56,687 nucleotides of DNA from Acidobacteriota bacterium (GTDB lineage Bacteria; Actinomycetota; Acidimicrobiia; Acidimicrobiales; Microtrichaceae). The stretch lies in the NCBI GenBank assembly GCA_003577145.1, contig QEUP01000021.1, forward strand, positions 1 through 56,687, written 5' to 3'. Both the position numbers and the translations under genes were made by a program. This document shows, piece by piece, positions 1-7,999 of the stretch (positions are counted from its first letter, which is position 1; each line of letters starts with the position of its first letter). Under the pieces are notes generated by a model. The model saw only the letters and a program-made list of their open reading frames with translations. It had not been told where the DNA came from and did no database searches.

Positions 1-1
1 C

Positions 2-91
2 GGCTACGGCCACCACACACCCGCCGCGGTCATCGCCATGATCTACCTCTGCTGCGGCGGCGTCACCATCGAACTACCCACGGAAAGGTGA
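2..91 (+). CDS. C-terminal end of an unidentified protein (partial)
   Basis: An open frame enters from the left edge and stops at a TGA at 89-91, giving a 29-residue tail that includes HHTPAAVIAMIYLCCGG and ends ELPTER. The other two plus-strand frames are less convincing over this stretch. I do not recognise the family. The tail lies on the same strand as, and 61 bp upstream of, the short-chain dehydrogenase that starts at 153, so the two may share a transcript. Confidence 0.4.
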   Translation, partial: GYGHHTPAAVIAMIYLCCGGVTIELPTER

Positions 92-152
92 GGAGAACCT
101 GAATTATCACGGTTAATGTAGCTGGGTCCCCAAGTCACATGAGGAGCGAGCA

Positions 153-1103
153 ATGGGAGCACTAGAGGGCCGGGTAGCGATCGTCACCGGCGCCGGCAGG
201 GGCCTCGGGCGGGAGCACGCGCTGCTGTTCGGTGCCGAAGGCGCCAAGGTGGTCGTCAACGATCTGGGTGGCGCCACCGACGGAACCGGCTCAGACCTCG
301 GTCCAGCCGAGGAGGTCGTCGCCGAGATCCGCGCAGCAGGTGGCGAAGCCGTGGCGAACACCGACAGCGTCGCTGACTGGGAGGGAGCACAGCGTCTGGT
401 CAACACTGCGATAGAGGAGTTCGGCGACCTCCACGTCCTCGTCAACAACGCGGGCATCCTGCGCGACCGTGTCTTGGTGAACATGACCGAAGACGAGTGG
501 GACGCGATCATGCACGTCCATCTCCGCGGCCACTTCTGCCCCACGCGTTTCGCCGCGGCCTACTGGCGCGAGCGGTCCAAGGCCGGAGACGAGGTGAAAG
601 CCTCAGTGGTCAACACATCCTCGGGAGCCGGCCTGCTGGGCAACTTCGGGCAGACCAACTACTCGGCGGCCAAGGCGGGCATCGCCGCCTTCACGATGGT
701 GGCCGCCCAAGAGCTCGGCCGCTACGGTGTTCGGGTGAACGCCCTCGCGCCGTTGGCCCGGACGCGACTCACGATGCAGACCCCCGGGCTGGAGAACGCC
801 GTCGCTGCCCCCGAGGAGGGCTTCGACGCCTGGCATCCCGGCAACGTGTCGCCGCTGGTCGCCTACCTGGCGACGGCCGACTGTCCTTTCACCGGCGGCG
901 TGTGGCATGTCGGCGGGCACGAGGTCGCCCTCTACGAAGGCTGGCGCCTGCTCGAACCGCTCACCGCCGACGACCGTTTCACGGTCGAGGAGCTCACCGA
1001 GCGCGCTCCTCAGCTCCTGGAGGGGAGGCCCGAGCTCGCTTCGACCGGCACACCTCTCCAAGAGGTGACCGTCAGCTTCCTCAAGCGCCACCGCCTCATG
1101 TGA
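153..1103 (+). CDS. short-chain dehydrogenase/reductase, 3-hydroxyacyl-CoA dehydrogenase-like
   Basis: A 316-residue classical SDR, expected to be a cytosolic NAD(P)-dependent alcohol/ketone oxidoreductase. The cofactor motif TGAGRGLG is at residues 12-19, NNAG at 98-101, the catalytic serine in the NTSSGAG region near 156, and the YxxxK pair at Y170/K174. The segment NDLGGATDGTG and the longer C-terminus resemble the SDR half of peroxisomal MFE-2/HSD17B4-type 3-hydroxyacyl-CoA dehydrogenases, so oxidation of a hydroxyacyl-CoA is the likely role; that is inference from family and neighbours. The ATG has a good ribosome site (GAGGAGCGAGCA) just upstream. The 3' end overlaps the end of the convergent thiolase gene by 8 bp. 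Confidence 0.9.
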   Translation: MGALEGRVAIVTGAGRGLGREHALLFGAEGAKVVVNDLGGATDGTGSDLGPAEEVVAEIRAAGGEAVANTDSVADWEGAQRLVNTAIEEFGDLHVLVNNAGILRDRVLVNMTEDEWDAIMHVHLRGHFCPTRFAAAYWRERSKAGDEVKASVVNTSSGAGLLGNFGQTNYSAAKAGIAAFTMVAAQELGRYGVRVNALAPLARTRLTMQTPGLENAVAAPEEGFDAWHPGNVSPLVAYLATADCPFTGGVWHVGGHEVALYEGWRLLEPLTADDRFTVEELTERAPQLLEGRPELASTGTPLQEVTVSFLKRHRLM

Positions 1104-2286
1104 CTCGGGTGCCGACGATGGAGACGAAGCTGACGCACTCGCCGGGGGCGCCACCCAGGTTGTGCGTGAGGCCCAGCGTCTTGTCGGTGTCGATCTGGCG
1201 TTCGGCGGGGGCTTCGTGCCGTAGCTGCAGCCAGCACTCGAAGAGCATCCGGAGGCCGGAGGCCCCGATGGGGTGCCCGAAGCTCTTGAGGCCACCATCG
1301 GGGTTGACGGGAAGCTCCCCGTCGAGATCGAAGGTCCCGTCGAGCACCTCTTGCCAGGCCGTTCCCCGCTCGGAGAAGCCCAGGTCCTCCATCAACACCA
1401 GCTCCGTCGGTGTGAAGCAGTCGTGCACCTCGGCGAGCGCTAGCTCTTGGCGGGGGTTCTGCACTCCGGCCTGCTGATACGCGTCGGTGGCCGAGCGGAC
1501 GACCTCCTCGAAGGTGGTGTAGTCGTAGGCGGGGTCGATCGGTCCGCTGGCCGGTCCGGCCACGAACGAGAGCGCCTTGACGTACAGCGGGTTGTCGGTC
1601 AGGCGTTCGGCGTCCTCGCTCCGTACGATCACCGCGGCGGCCGACCCGTCGCTGACCCCGGAGCAGTCGAAGATGCCCAGGGGCCCCGCTATCAGCGGGG
1701 AGCAGGCGATGGCGTCCTTGCTTACCTCCCGCCTGAACTGCGCGCGAGGGTTGAGGGCACCGTTGTGATGGTTCTTCCACGCGATGTGGGTGAGGACGTC
1801 CTTCATCTGCCCCTCGTCCACCCCGTACTTCTCGGCGTACGCAGGTGCGAGCAGGCTGAACATGGCCGGCGCCGTCATCTCCACCTGCGTACCGTCGCTC
1901 GGCGGCGGGGTCATGGCGAGGCCCGAGAAGTTGGTGTCCTTGAGCTTCTCGACCCCGACCGCCATGACCACGTCGTATGCGCCCGAGGCCACCGCGTAGC
2001 AGGCGTTGCGAAAGGCTTCCGAACCGGTGGCGCACATGTTCTCGAGGCGGCTCACGGGTCGGTAGTCGAGGTGCAGCGGGCGTGACAGGGTGAGGCCGCT
2101 GATCCCGGAACCCATGGTGCCCAACCAGAAGGCGTCGACGTCGTCGACGGTGATGCCCGCCGACTTCACGGCGTCGGTGCTGGACTCCAGGACGAGGTCG
2201 TCGACGCCCTTGTCCCAGTGCTCACCGAATGGAGTGCAGCCCATGCCGACGATCGCCACCCGATCACGGATTCCGTGTGATGCCAT
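1096..2286 (-). CDS. SCP-x-type thiolase (acetyl-CoA acetyltransferase family)
   Basis: A 396-residue thiolase of the sterol-carrier-protein-x/non-specific lipid-transfer branch. The nucleophile is Cys85 in ENMCATGSE, HDCFTPTE carries the central catalytic-loop histidine, and GHPIGASG carries the conserved GHP histidine, so all catalytic elements look intact. It would cleave a 3-ketoacyl-CoA with CoA at the end of a beta-oxidation cycle. It is the last gene of a minus-strand operon that begins at 7100, and lies 67 bp after the HMG-CoA-synthase-like/DUF35 gene. Enzymes of this branch often work with a DUF35 partner, and the upstream gene ends in exactly such a domain. Confidence 0.9.
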   Translation of the reverse strand: MASHGIRDRVAIVGMGCTPFGEHWDKGVDDLVLESSTDAVKSAGITVDDVDAFWLGTMGSGISGLTLSRPLHLDYRPVSRLENMCATGSEAFRNACYAVASGAYDVVMAVGVEKLKDTNFSGLAMTPPPSDGTQVEMTAPAMFSLLAPAYAEKYGVDEGQMKDVLTHIAWKNHHNGALNPRAQFRREVSKDAIACSPLIAGPLGIFDCSGVSDGSAAAVIVRSEDAERLTDNPLYVKALSFVAGPASGPIDPAYDYTTFEEVVRSATDAYQQAGVQNPRQELALAEVHDCFTPTELVLMEDLGFSERGTAWQEVLDGTFDLDGELPVNPDGGLKSFGHPIGASGLRMLFECWLQLRHEAPAERQIDTDKTLGLTHNLGGAPGECVSFVSIVGTRVT

Positions 2287-2353
2287 CTGTGCTGCTCCTT
2301 CATGATCTGGGACCGCTCGGTCGCGCCAGGCGGCAGTCAGCGGGCCAAGAACG

Positions 2354-3772
2354 TCAGTCCTGTCTCTTCGGGCGGGCCTTCCAGAAGTAGTTGTGTACTC
2401 CCTCGACGGTGGACACCCGCCGGAACGTCATCTCGACGCGGTCGCCGATGGCCACCGATCCGGCGTCGACGTCGGTCAACTCACATTGGTACCTACCGCC
2501 CCCGTCGAAGTCGAGCACGGCCGCGACGACCGGCGGGTTGAGCGAGGGTGCCAGCCGGTCGAGCGTGAAGGTGCGTACCGTGGCGTCGACATCGGCCAAC
2601 GGCTCCTCTTCCATCGCGTCGATCGCCCGGCAGTTGACGCACACCCGGGCCGGCGGGAGGTTGCGGGCACCGCACTCGGTGCAACGCGAACCGATGAACG
2701 CGAACTTCCAGTCCTCGGTCCGCAACGCGGGCGGCGCCGAAGGCCGGACCGGGTCGGGTCGCCGGACGGGCTCGCGGACCAGCGCACCTCTCCAGGTCAG
2801 GAACGACGCGTACGACAGGTCGTTGCATCCGGAATCGATCTGGTCGGCAACCGTCGGAGTGGCGCGCCGGCCCAAGACTGCCTCGGTGACACGGAACAGC
2901 GCGACGTCGGCGCCGTCAGCCAGCACCACGACGGCGACGAGCTCATCAGGTTCCGCCACGTCCAGGACCGACGCGAGGAGCAAACCGGCGTGTGCGGTAC
3001 CCGAGCATCCCACCGTCGCGCTCAGGTCGTCGACGATGGCCTCGGGCTTCGCGCCGCTGCGCTTGAGGAACTGCCGGACAGCGCGGGGCTGCGGGCCGGT
3101 CACCATCAACCGATCGACGGCATCGAGGCCGACTCCGGCCTCTTTGAGCGCGTCTGTGAAGGCCTGCTCGCCCAGCGGGGCGTAGGCGTGTTCGGCGAAG
3201 CGCTCCTCCCATCCCTCCGAATGATCGGTGCCGGGCTCACGCCAGCGGTCCAGGAACTCGTCGGTCGCCGAAGCCCAGCAGATCAGCTCGGCAAGCACCG
3301 GGGCGACCTCGGTCCCTTCGCCGCAGACGAAGGCTGCCGCGGCGTCTCCGCTGCCGCTCTCGTCGGCCCCACCGGCCCGACCGCTGCGGACATCTGACAG
3401 GACGACCAGCGTGGGAGGACCCGATTCCAGGCCGGCCCGCAACGCACCCGCCCCGGAACGCACCGAGCCGACCATGTCGTAGGCGGCCGCGGAGTCCGCC
3501 AGGTCGAGGGCCGCGTGGATCGCGGTGCAGTTCGTCTTGTCGAGGTAGGGAGGAGCTGATGTGGCGAAGCAGGCACTGCTCAGCTCAACCGAAGGGTCCA
3601 GACCACGCAGGGCGATCCGCGCAGCCTCGACGCCCATGCTGGTGGCATCCTCGTCGTAGGCGGCGACAGCGCGTTCCCCGGGCGCTGCCGGGACGCCCAG
3701 TGCCTCGGCGATGGCAGCTCGCTGCAGGCGGAAGTAAGGGACGTAGGCCCCGTAGGCGATGATGCCCGCCAT
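2354..3772 (-). CDS. HMG-CoA-synthase/KAS III-like protein fused to a DUF35 zinc-ribbon/OB-fold domain
   Basis: A 472-residue two-part protein. Residues 1 to about 330 resemble the hydroxymethylglutaryl-CoA synthase/ketoacyl synthase III fold, with a candidate nucleophile Cys82 in KTNCTAIHAA and GCSGTAHAG near 255-263. From about 355 there is a DUF35 module: zinc ribbon C364-x2-C367 and C378-x2-C381, followed by an OB-fold. DUF35 domains usually support thiolase-family partners, as in ChsH2 with Ltp2. The fusion probably acts on an acyl-CoA together with, or like, the thiolase encoded immediately downstream. The exact reaction is not known. It lies 15 bp after the ligase gene in the same minus-strand operon. 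Confidence 0.8.
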   Translation of the reverse strand: MAGIIAYGAYVPYFRLQRAAIAEALGVPAAPGERAVAAYDEDATSMGVEAARIALRGLDPSVELSSACFATSAPPYLDKTNCTAIHAALDLADSAAAYDMVGSVRSGAGALRAGLESGPPTLVVLSDVRSGRAGGADESGSGDAAAAFVCGEGTEVAPVLAELICWASATDEFLDRWREPGTDHSEGWEERFAEHAYAPLGEQAFTDALKEAGVGLDAVDRLMVTGPQPRAVRQFLKRSGAKPEAIVDDLSATVGCSGTAHAGLLLASVLDVAEPDELVAVVVLADGADVALFRVTEAVLGRRATPTVADQIDSGCNDLSYASFLTWRGALVREPVRRPDPVRPSAPPALRTEDWKFAFIGSRCTECGARNLPPARVCVNCRAIDAMEEEPLADVDATVRTFTLDRLAPSLNPPVVAAVLDFDGGGRYQCELTDVDAGSVAIGDRVEMTFRRVSTVEGVHNYFWKARPKRQD

Positions 3773-3787
3773 CTGCGTCTCCTTCCG

Positions 3788-5410
3788 TCAGCCGTCAGCG
3801 GCCGTTCCGGCAGTCCAGCGTGCCTCGTCGACATACCCTCCCGCTACTCGGTCCCAGGTGCGAGCATTGAGTGCGTCGTCCCGTAGCTCGACCTTGCGAA
3901 CTCGCAGGGTCGGCGTCTTGGGCAGCTCCTCGACGAGCTCGACGTAGCGGGGGAGCATGAACTTGGGCATAGCGGTGACGAGGAAGTCGAGCAACGCCGC
4001 CTCATCGAAGTCCTCACCAGGTTTGGGGATCACCAGCACCTTCACCTCGTCTTCACCGTGCCCGAACTCCGACGGGGCAGCGATGGCGGCGACCTCCTGC
4101 ACGCCGGGGTGCTCACGTACGTGCCCCTCCACCTCCAGGGACGAGATGTTCTCACCGCCCTTGCGCATGGCGTCTTTGAGTCGGTCGACGAAGTAGTAGT
4201 TGCCCTCGCCGTCCCGGCAGAAGCCGTCGCCGGTGTGGAACCAGCCGTTGCGCCAGGCCTCGGCCGTCTTCTCCGGCATGCCCCAGTAGCCCGAGTTCAG
4301 CTCCCAGGGTCGGTCGCTGCGCACGATCAGCTCACCGACCTCGCCGTCGGGCACCTCTTCGTCGTGCTCGTCGACGATGCGGAGCTCGTATCCGGGCCGG
4401 ATGCGACCGCAGCTGCGCCAGTTGACCCGGTCCTCGTAGCCGACGTAGAGGGGCGCGCCGATCTCGGTCATGCCGTAACCGGTGAAGGTCTTCACGCCGA
4501 AGCGCCGCTCGAACTCCTCGATCTCCGGGAACAGCGGTGCGGTCTGGATGGTCGTCAACGGGTTGTCGGCGTCGTCGGGCTGCGCGGGCATGGTGAGCAG
4601 CAGCTGAGCCATGATCCCAATGAGGCCGGTCGTGTTGCAGCGAAACGCCCTCACGTCGGACCAGAACTCAGAGAGGCTGAACACCTCCCGCAGCACCGCC
4701 TTGGAGGCGTGCAACGCGGTCATGTAGGCGAGGCTCTTACCGCCGACGTGGAAGGTGGGGAGGCAGGCGTAGTAGGAGCTCGACTCGTCGAGGATGCCGG
4801 GTGGCGCGGCGTTGGGGAACTGGTGGAGCTCCGCCCAGGGCACGAGCACCCCCTTGGAGGGTCCGGTCGTGCCCGAGGTGTAGATCATGCAGGACACGTC
4901 GTAGTGCGCCGGACCGTCGAGATCAGCGGCGGGTTCGGCCAGGTCGAGGAACTCGCCACCGCCGATGACCGGTGGTCCGAGCTGGGGGGGCTCGCCGGAC
5001 AGGTCGGGGACGATGACAGATCGGAGCCTGCTGAGGACCTGGGGTCGGACCTCACCCAGCTGCCCCAGGAACCGCTCGCTGGTGACCATGAGCTCGGCGC
5101 GTGAGTTCTCGATCAGGTACTCCAGCATCCGACCGCGGAACTGGGTGTTGATCGGCACTTCGATCGCCCTCAGCCAGGCGAGGCCCAGCCAGCAGTGGAG
5201 TGACTCGAAGGAGTTGGGGAAGAAGGTGAGCACCGTCTGGCCGGGTTGGACCCCTTGGCGCCGGAAGGCGTCGGCCCAGCGGCGATTGGCCTCGTCGTAG
5301 CCCCGATAGGTGCAGGCTCGGCCGCCAACGTCTTGGAGGGCCACCTGGTCGCCATGGGTCTCGGCTCTCCGGCTGATGGTGAAGGGAAGGATCCTGTCTT
5401 GCTCGAGCAC
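3788..5410 (-). CDS. AMP-forming acyl-CoA ligase (FadD/CaiC-like)
   Basis: A 540-residue ANL-superfamily ligase that would activate a free carboxylic acid to its CoA thioester with ATP. The P-loop-like motif YTSGTTGPSKG is at 177-187. GYGMTEIGAP follows near 315, the HTGDGF hinge region near 393, and MRKGGENIS near 412. In the C-terminal A10 segment the usual Gly-Lys reads Leu-Arg (PTLRVRKVELR), so the normal adenylation lysine is not in its standard place; related CaiC-like enzymes vary here. Co-transcription with two enoyl-CoA hydratases and a thiolase suggests it feeds the island's substrate into beta-oxidation. The substrate cannot be read from sequence. Confidence 0.88.
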   Translation of the reverse strand: MLEQDRILPFTISRRAETHGDQVALQDVGGRACTYRGYDEANRRWADAFRRQGVQPGQTVLTFFPNSFESLHCWLGLAWLRAIEVPINTQFRGRMLEYLIENSRAELMVTSERFLGQLGEVRPQVLSRLRSVIVPDLSGEPPQLGPPVIGGGEFLDLAEPAADLDGPAHYDVSCMIYTSGTTGPSKGVLVPWAELHQFPNAAPPGILDESSSYYACLPTFHVGGKSLAYMTALHASKAVLREVFSLSEFWSDVRAFRCNTTGLIGIMAQLLLTMPAQPDDADNPLTTIQTAPLFPEIEEFERRFGVKTFTGYGMTEIGAPLYVGYEDRVNWRSCGRIRPGYELRIVDEHDEEVPDGEVGELIVRSDRPWELNSGYWGMPEKTAEAWRNGWFHTGDGFCRDGEGNYYFVDRLKDAMRKGGENISSLEVEGHVREHPGVQEVAAIAAPSEFGHGEDEVKVLVIPKPGEDFDEAALLDFLVTAMPKFMLPRYVELVEELPKTPTLRVRKVELRDDALNARTWDRVAGGYVDEARWTAGTAADG

Positions 5411-5434
5411 CTCGAAGTTCCTTTCCGGCGGGGA

Positions 5435-6274
5435 TCAGCGGAGATCCTCGGGGATGCCCACGTGCTTGGACCCCGACCATTTCGGCTGGCGCCTCTCGAA
5501 GAAGGCCACGACCCCCTCAACGGCGTCAGCCTGCTCCCCGATCCACCAGGTCAGCCTGGTCTCCCGCTGCATCGCCGCCAGCCGGTCCGTCTCACCCAGT
5601 CCCTCGTGCACGAGCTTCTTGGTTATGGCGACCGGAGTAGGTGCGCAGTTGACCGCGATGTCCCGGGCCAGCTCGAGCGCCTCGTCCAGCACCTGATCGC
5701 GAGGCACCGCTCTGGAGACGAGGCCGATCCGCGCCGCTTCTGTCCCACTGATCGTCTTCCCGGTGAGCAGCAACTCCAGCGCCCGCGACAATCCCACGAG
5801 TCGCGGGAGCAGCCATGTCGAGTTGGCCTCCGGAAGGATCCCCCGCCGCGGGAAGATGAACGCCAGCTTGGCGTCCTCGGCGGCGATGCGGATGTCGAAC
5901 AGGAGCGGCAGGGTCAGGCCGGCGCCGACTGCGGCGCCGTTGATAGCGGCGATCACCGGAGTGCGCATGTTCCAGAAAGCGGCTCGTTCGGCGACCGAGT
6001 CGGAGTCGACACCGAGCTGTTGGTCGTGGGCCTCGTGGGTGGCCCTGCCGAAGGCCTCCCCCCCCGCACTGATGTCGAAGCCGGAACAGAACGCCTTGCC
6101 GGCACCGGTCACGACGATGGCACGCACATCGTCGTCGGCATCGAAGCTCCACATCGCATCGTGGAAGGCCCGGTCCATCTCGAAGTTGATGGCGTTTCGT
6201 TGCTCCGGCCGGTTCAGGGTGATCGTGGCGATTCCTACCTCGTCGACCTCGGTGATGATCGTGTTGTTGCTCAC
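5435..6274 (-). CDS. enoyl-CoA hydratase/isomerase (crotonase family)
   Basis: A 279-residue crotonase-fold protein. The oxyanion-hole segments are AFCSGFDIS and INGAAVGAGLTL, and LPEANSTWLLPRLVG carries the usual acidic active-site region. A longer open frame extends upstream to 6361, but it would overlap the preceding gene. The GTG at 6274 (VSNNTIITEVDE) gives the normal family N-terminus and a 28-bp gap after the upstream hydratase, so I chose it. It would hydrate or isomerise a 2-enoyl-CoA. It is the second gene of the operon controlled by the palindrome at 7109-7126. Confidence 0.88.
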   Translation of the reverse strand: MSNNTIITEVDEVGIATITLNRPEQRNAINFEMDRAFHDAMWSFDADDDVRAIVVTGAGKAFCSGFDISAGGEAFGRATHEAHDQQLGVDSDSVAERAAFWNMRTPVIAAINGAAVGAGLTLPLLFDIRIAAEDAKLAFIFPRRGILPEANSTWLLPRLVGLSRALELLLTGKTISGTEAARIGLVSRAVPRDQVLDEALELARDIAVNCAPTPVAITKKLVHEGLGETDRLAAMQRETRLTWWIGEQADAVEGVVAFFERRQPKWSGSKHVGIPEDLR

Positions 6275-6302
6275 GTTTGCGCCTCGGCTCCTTGATCTGA
6301 GG

Positions 6303-7100
6303 TCATCGGCCGGTGAACCCGGGTGCACGTCTCTCCTTGAAAGCCTGCACCGCCTCGGCATGGTCCTGCGTGCCGAACAGGTGGATCAGGCCGCGGGCTA
6401 CGAACTCGCCGAGCCCCGCCAGGTCGGCCGGCGTCATCTGGGTCCCCTTGGCGAGCCCTGCCTTGAGGTAGCGGAGCGCCTCGGGTGGTTTCGACGCGAT
6501 CCTCGCCGCCAGGTCTGTCGTCTCGCCCAGGACATCGTCGACCACCTTCGACACCAGCCCGATGCGATCGGCCTCGGCCGCGTCGATCACCTCACCGGTG
6601 AACAACATCTCCGCAGTACGGGAGGGTCCGATGAGCTGGGGTAGCCGTCGCAGGCAGGCGAAGTCCGACATGAGGTTGAAGTTCACGTAGAGGGCACCGA
6701 ACAGCGCCCCCGGACCGGCGTAGCGGATGTCGGCGAGCAGGGCGAGGTCGAGTCCCACACCGACGGCGATGCCGTTGACCGCGGCCAGCAACGGCTTCTC
6801 GAATTGCAGGATCCGCGTCGTCTCGGGCGTCGTTGCCGGTATCACCCGCTGCAGTGGCGCCAGCCCCGCCGCCAAAGCAGCGGGCTCCCATGCCTCCTTG
6901 ACGTCGTCACCGGCGCAGAAGGCTTCGCCCGCCCCAGTCAGGACCGCACAGCTCACGCCCGGGTCGCGGTCGGCCTCGGCGAGCGCCTCGCTGAGCTGCT
7001 CGCCCAGTGCCAGGGTGAGCGCGTTCATGGCATCTGGCCGGTTGAGGGTGATCGTCGCCACCCGCGCGTGGACCTCGTACAGCACGAGCCCGTCACTCAT
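6303..7100 (-). CDS. enoyl-CoA hydratase/isomerase (crotonase family)
   Basis: A 265-residue crotonase with the oxyanion-hole segments AFCAGDD and NGIAVGVGLDLALLADIR. The position that is often Glu in the PE/SS active-site segment reads SDFACLRRLPQLIG, so it may be an isomerase or have altered acid-base residues. It is the first gene of a five-gene minus-strand operon (hydratase, hydratase, ligase, HMGCS-like/DUF35, thiolase). The start ATG lies 7 nt after a TAACAT -10 element embedded in the operator palindrome, which suggests a leaderless transcript under direct control of the regulon repressor. Confidence 0.88.
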   Translation of the reverse strand: MSDGLVLYEVHARVATITLNRPDAMNALTLALGEQLSEALAEADRDPGVSCAVLTGAGEAFCAGDDVKEAWEPAALAAGLAPLQRVIPATTPETTRILQFEKPLLAAVNGIAVGVGLDLALLADIRYAGPGALFGALYVNFNLMSDFACLRRLPQLIGPSRTAEMLFTGEVIDAAEADRIGLVSKVVDDVLGETTDLAARIASKPPEALRYLKAGLAKGTQMTPADLAGLGEFVARGLIHLFGTQDHAEAVQAFKERRAPGFTGR

Positions 7101-7108
7101 CGCGCTGA

Positions 7109-7126
7109 TGTTAACGTATGTTCACA
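7109..7126. promoter_or_regulatory. 18-bp regulon operator (copy 1), between divergent units
   Basis: TGTTAACGTATGTTCACA is a 7+4+7 palindrome whose minus-strand reading is TGTGAAC-ATAC-GTTAACA, a full match to the consensus seen at five other places in this window. On the minus strand its right arm forms TAACAT, followed after 7 nt by the ATG at 7100. It lies between the five-gene catabolic operon and the TIGR03084 gene and could control both. Confidence 0.8.
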
Positions 7127-7151
7127 CCCAAGGTTGACGGAGTACCTCCGG

Positions 7152-7934
7152 ATGGCCCCATCGCTCGACGACATCGCGACCGAACTCGTCGCCGAACAGC
7201 AGCGGCTCGACGACCTGGTCTCCCCGCTGGGCGAAGGCGAGTGGTCGCGGCCCTGCATCGTCGGGCCCTGGACCATCAGGGCTCAGGTGGCGCACCTAGC
7301 CGACAGCGAGCGCCTGGCGACCCTGGCCGCCACCGACGAGGCGGCCTTCGCCGAGGCCCTCGCCCAAGCCATCGCCAACAGCGAGAGGCTCGAAGCGGGC
7401 GATCCGCCTGACCTCACGGGACTCGAACCAGCGGCGCTGCTCGAGCAGTGGCGCCTGCGCCGTCGTGCAACCGTCAACGCGGTGCTCGAGCGTGGTCAGC
7501 AGAGCCGCATCCCATGGGTCACCGGATCCTTGAGCAGTCGGAGCTTCCTCACGGCCCGGCTCATGGAGACGTGGGCCCACAGCCAGGACGTCCACGACGC
7601 GCTGGGCGCCACCCATGCGGAATCGAACGCACTGTTGCACGTCGCCCACCTCGGAGTCGCCACCCGAGCGTTCTCCTTCGGCAATCGCGGCCTGGAGCCC
7701 CCCGCCGACGACCTCCGGGTCGAGCTGGTCGCACCCGACGGAACGATCTGGGCCTGGGGTCCACCTGGCGCTGGCGGGAGCGTGGAGGGACCCGCCGTGG
7801 ACTTCTGCCTCGTCGTCACCCGCCGCCGCCACGTCGACGACACCGGCCTCTCCGCCACCGGTGGGGCCCGACGCTGGCTAGACATCGCCCAGGCCTTTGC
7901 CGGACCGCCCGTCGACCCGGCTCGCTGGCCCTGA
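7152..7934 (+). CDS. TIGR03084-type DinB/maleylpyruvate-isomerase-like protein
   Basis: A 260-residue protein matching what I know of the TIGR03084 family: an N-terminal four-helix DinB/MDMPI-N domain (GEWSRPCIVGPWTIRAQVAHLADSE) with candidate metal ligands such as H288-equivalent histidines in VAHLAD and in METWAHSQDVHDAL, then a short C-terminal domain. Members are actinobacterial and often sit next to acyl-CoA catabolism genes; some relatives are mycothiol-dependent isomerases. The reaction is unknown. The frame is open further upstream, but the ATG at 7152 places the operator at 7109-7126 in its promoter region. It is transcribed away from the hydratase operon and ends 66 bp before the convergent transporter gene. 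Confidence 0.75.
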   Translation: MAPSLDDIATELVAEQQRLDDLVSPLGEGEWSRPCIVGPWTIRAQVAHLADSERLATLAATDEAAFAEALAQAIANSERLEAGDPPDLTGLEPAALLEQWRLRRRATVNAVLERGQQSRIPWVTGSLSSRSFLTARLMETWAHSQDVHDALGATHAESNALLHVAHLGVATRAFSFGNRGLEPPADDLRVELVAPDGTIWAWGPPGAGGSVEGPAVDFCLVVTRRRHVDDTGLSATGGARRWLDIAQAFAGPPVDPARWP

Positions 7935-7956
7935 CGGCGCGCCGACGGCTCGCCGT
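7934..7956. terminator. inverted repeat between convergent genes
   Basis: ACGGCG and CGCCGT form a 6-bp stem around an 11-nt GC-rich loop immediately after the TGA of the TIGR03084 gene. There is no clear U tract on either strand, so the terminator role is tentative. Confidence 0.35.
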
Positions 7957-7999
7957 GGCCGTGGCCATGCGTGGGGGCGCAGCTGTGACGAGGCATCGA

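Noticed and set aside
101-118. Possible seventh regulon operator upstream of the SDR gene
   Set aside because: Only GTTAATG at 112-118 resembles one arm; the other arm has one matching base in seven.
4058-5104. A 348-codon plus-strand open frame opposite the acyl-CoA ligase
   Set aside because: Antisense shadow with no recognisable domain; the ligase motifs on the minus strand are unambiguous.
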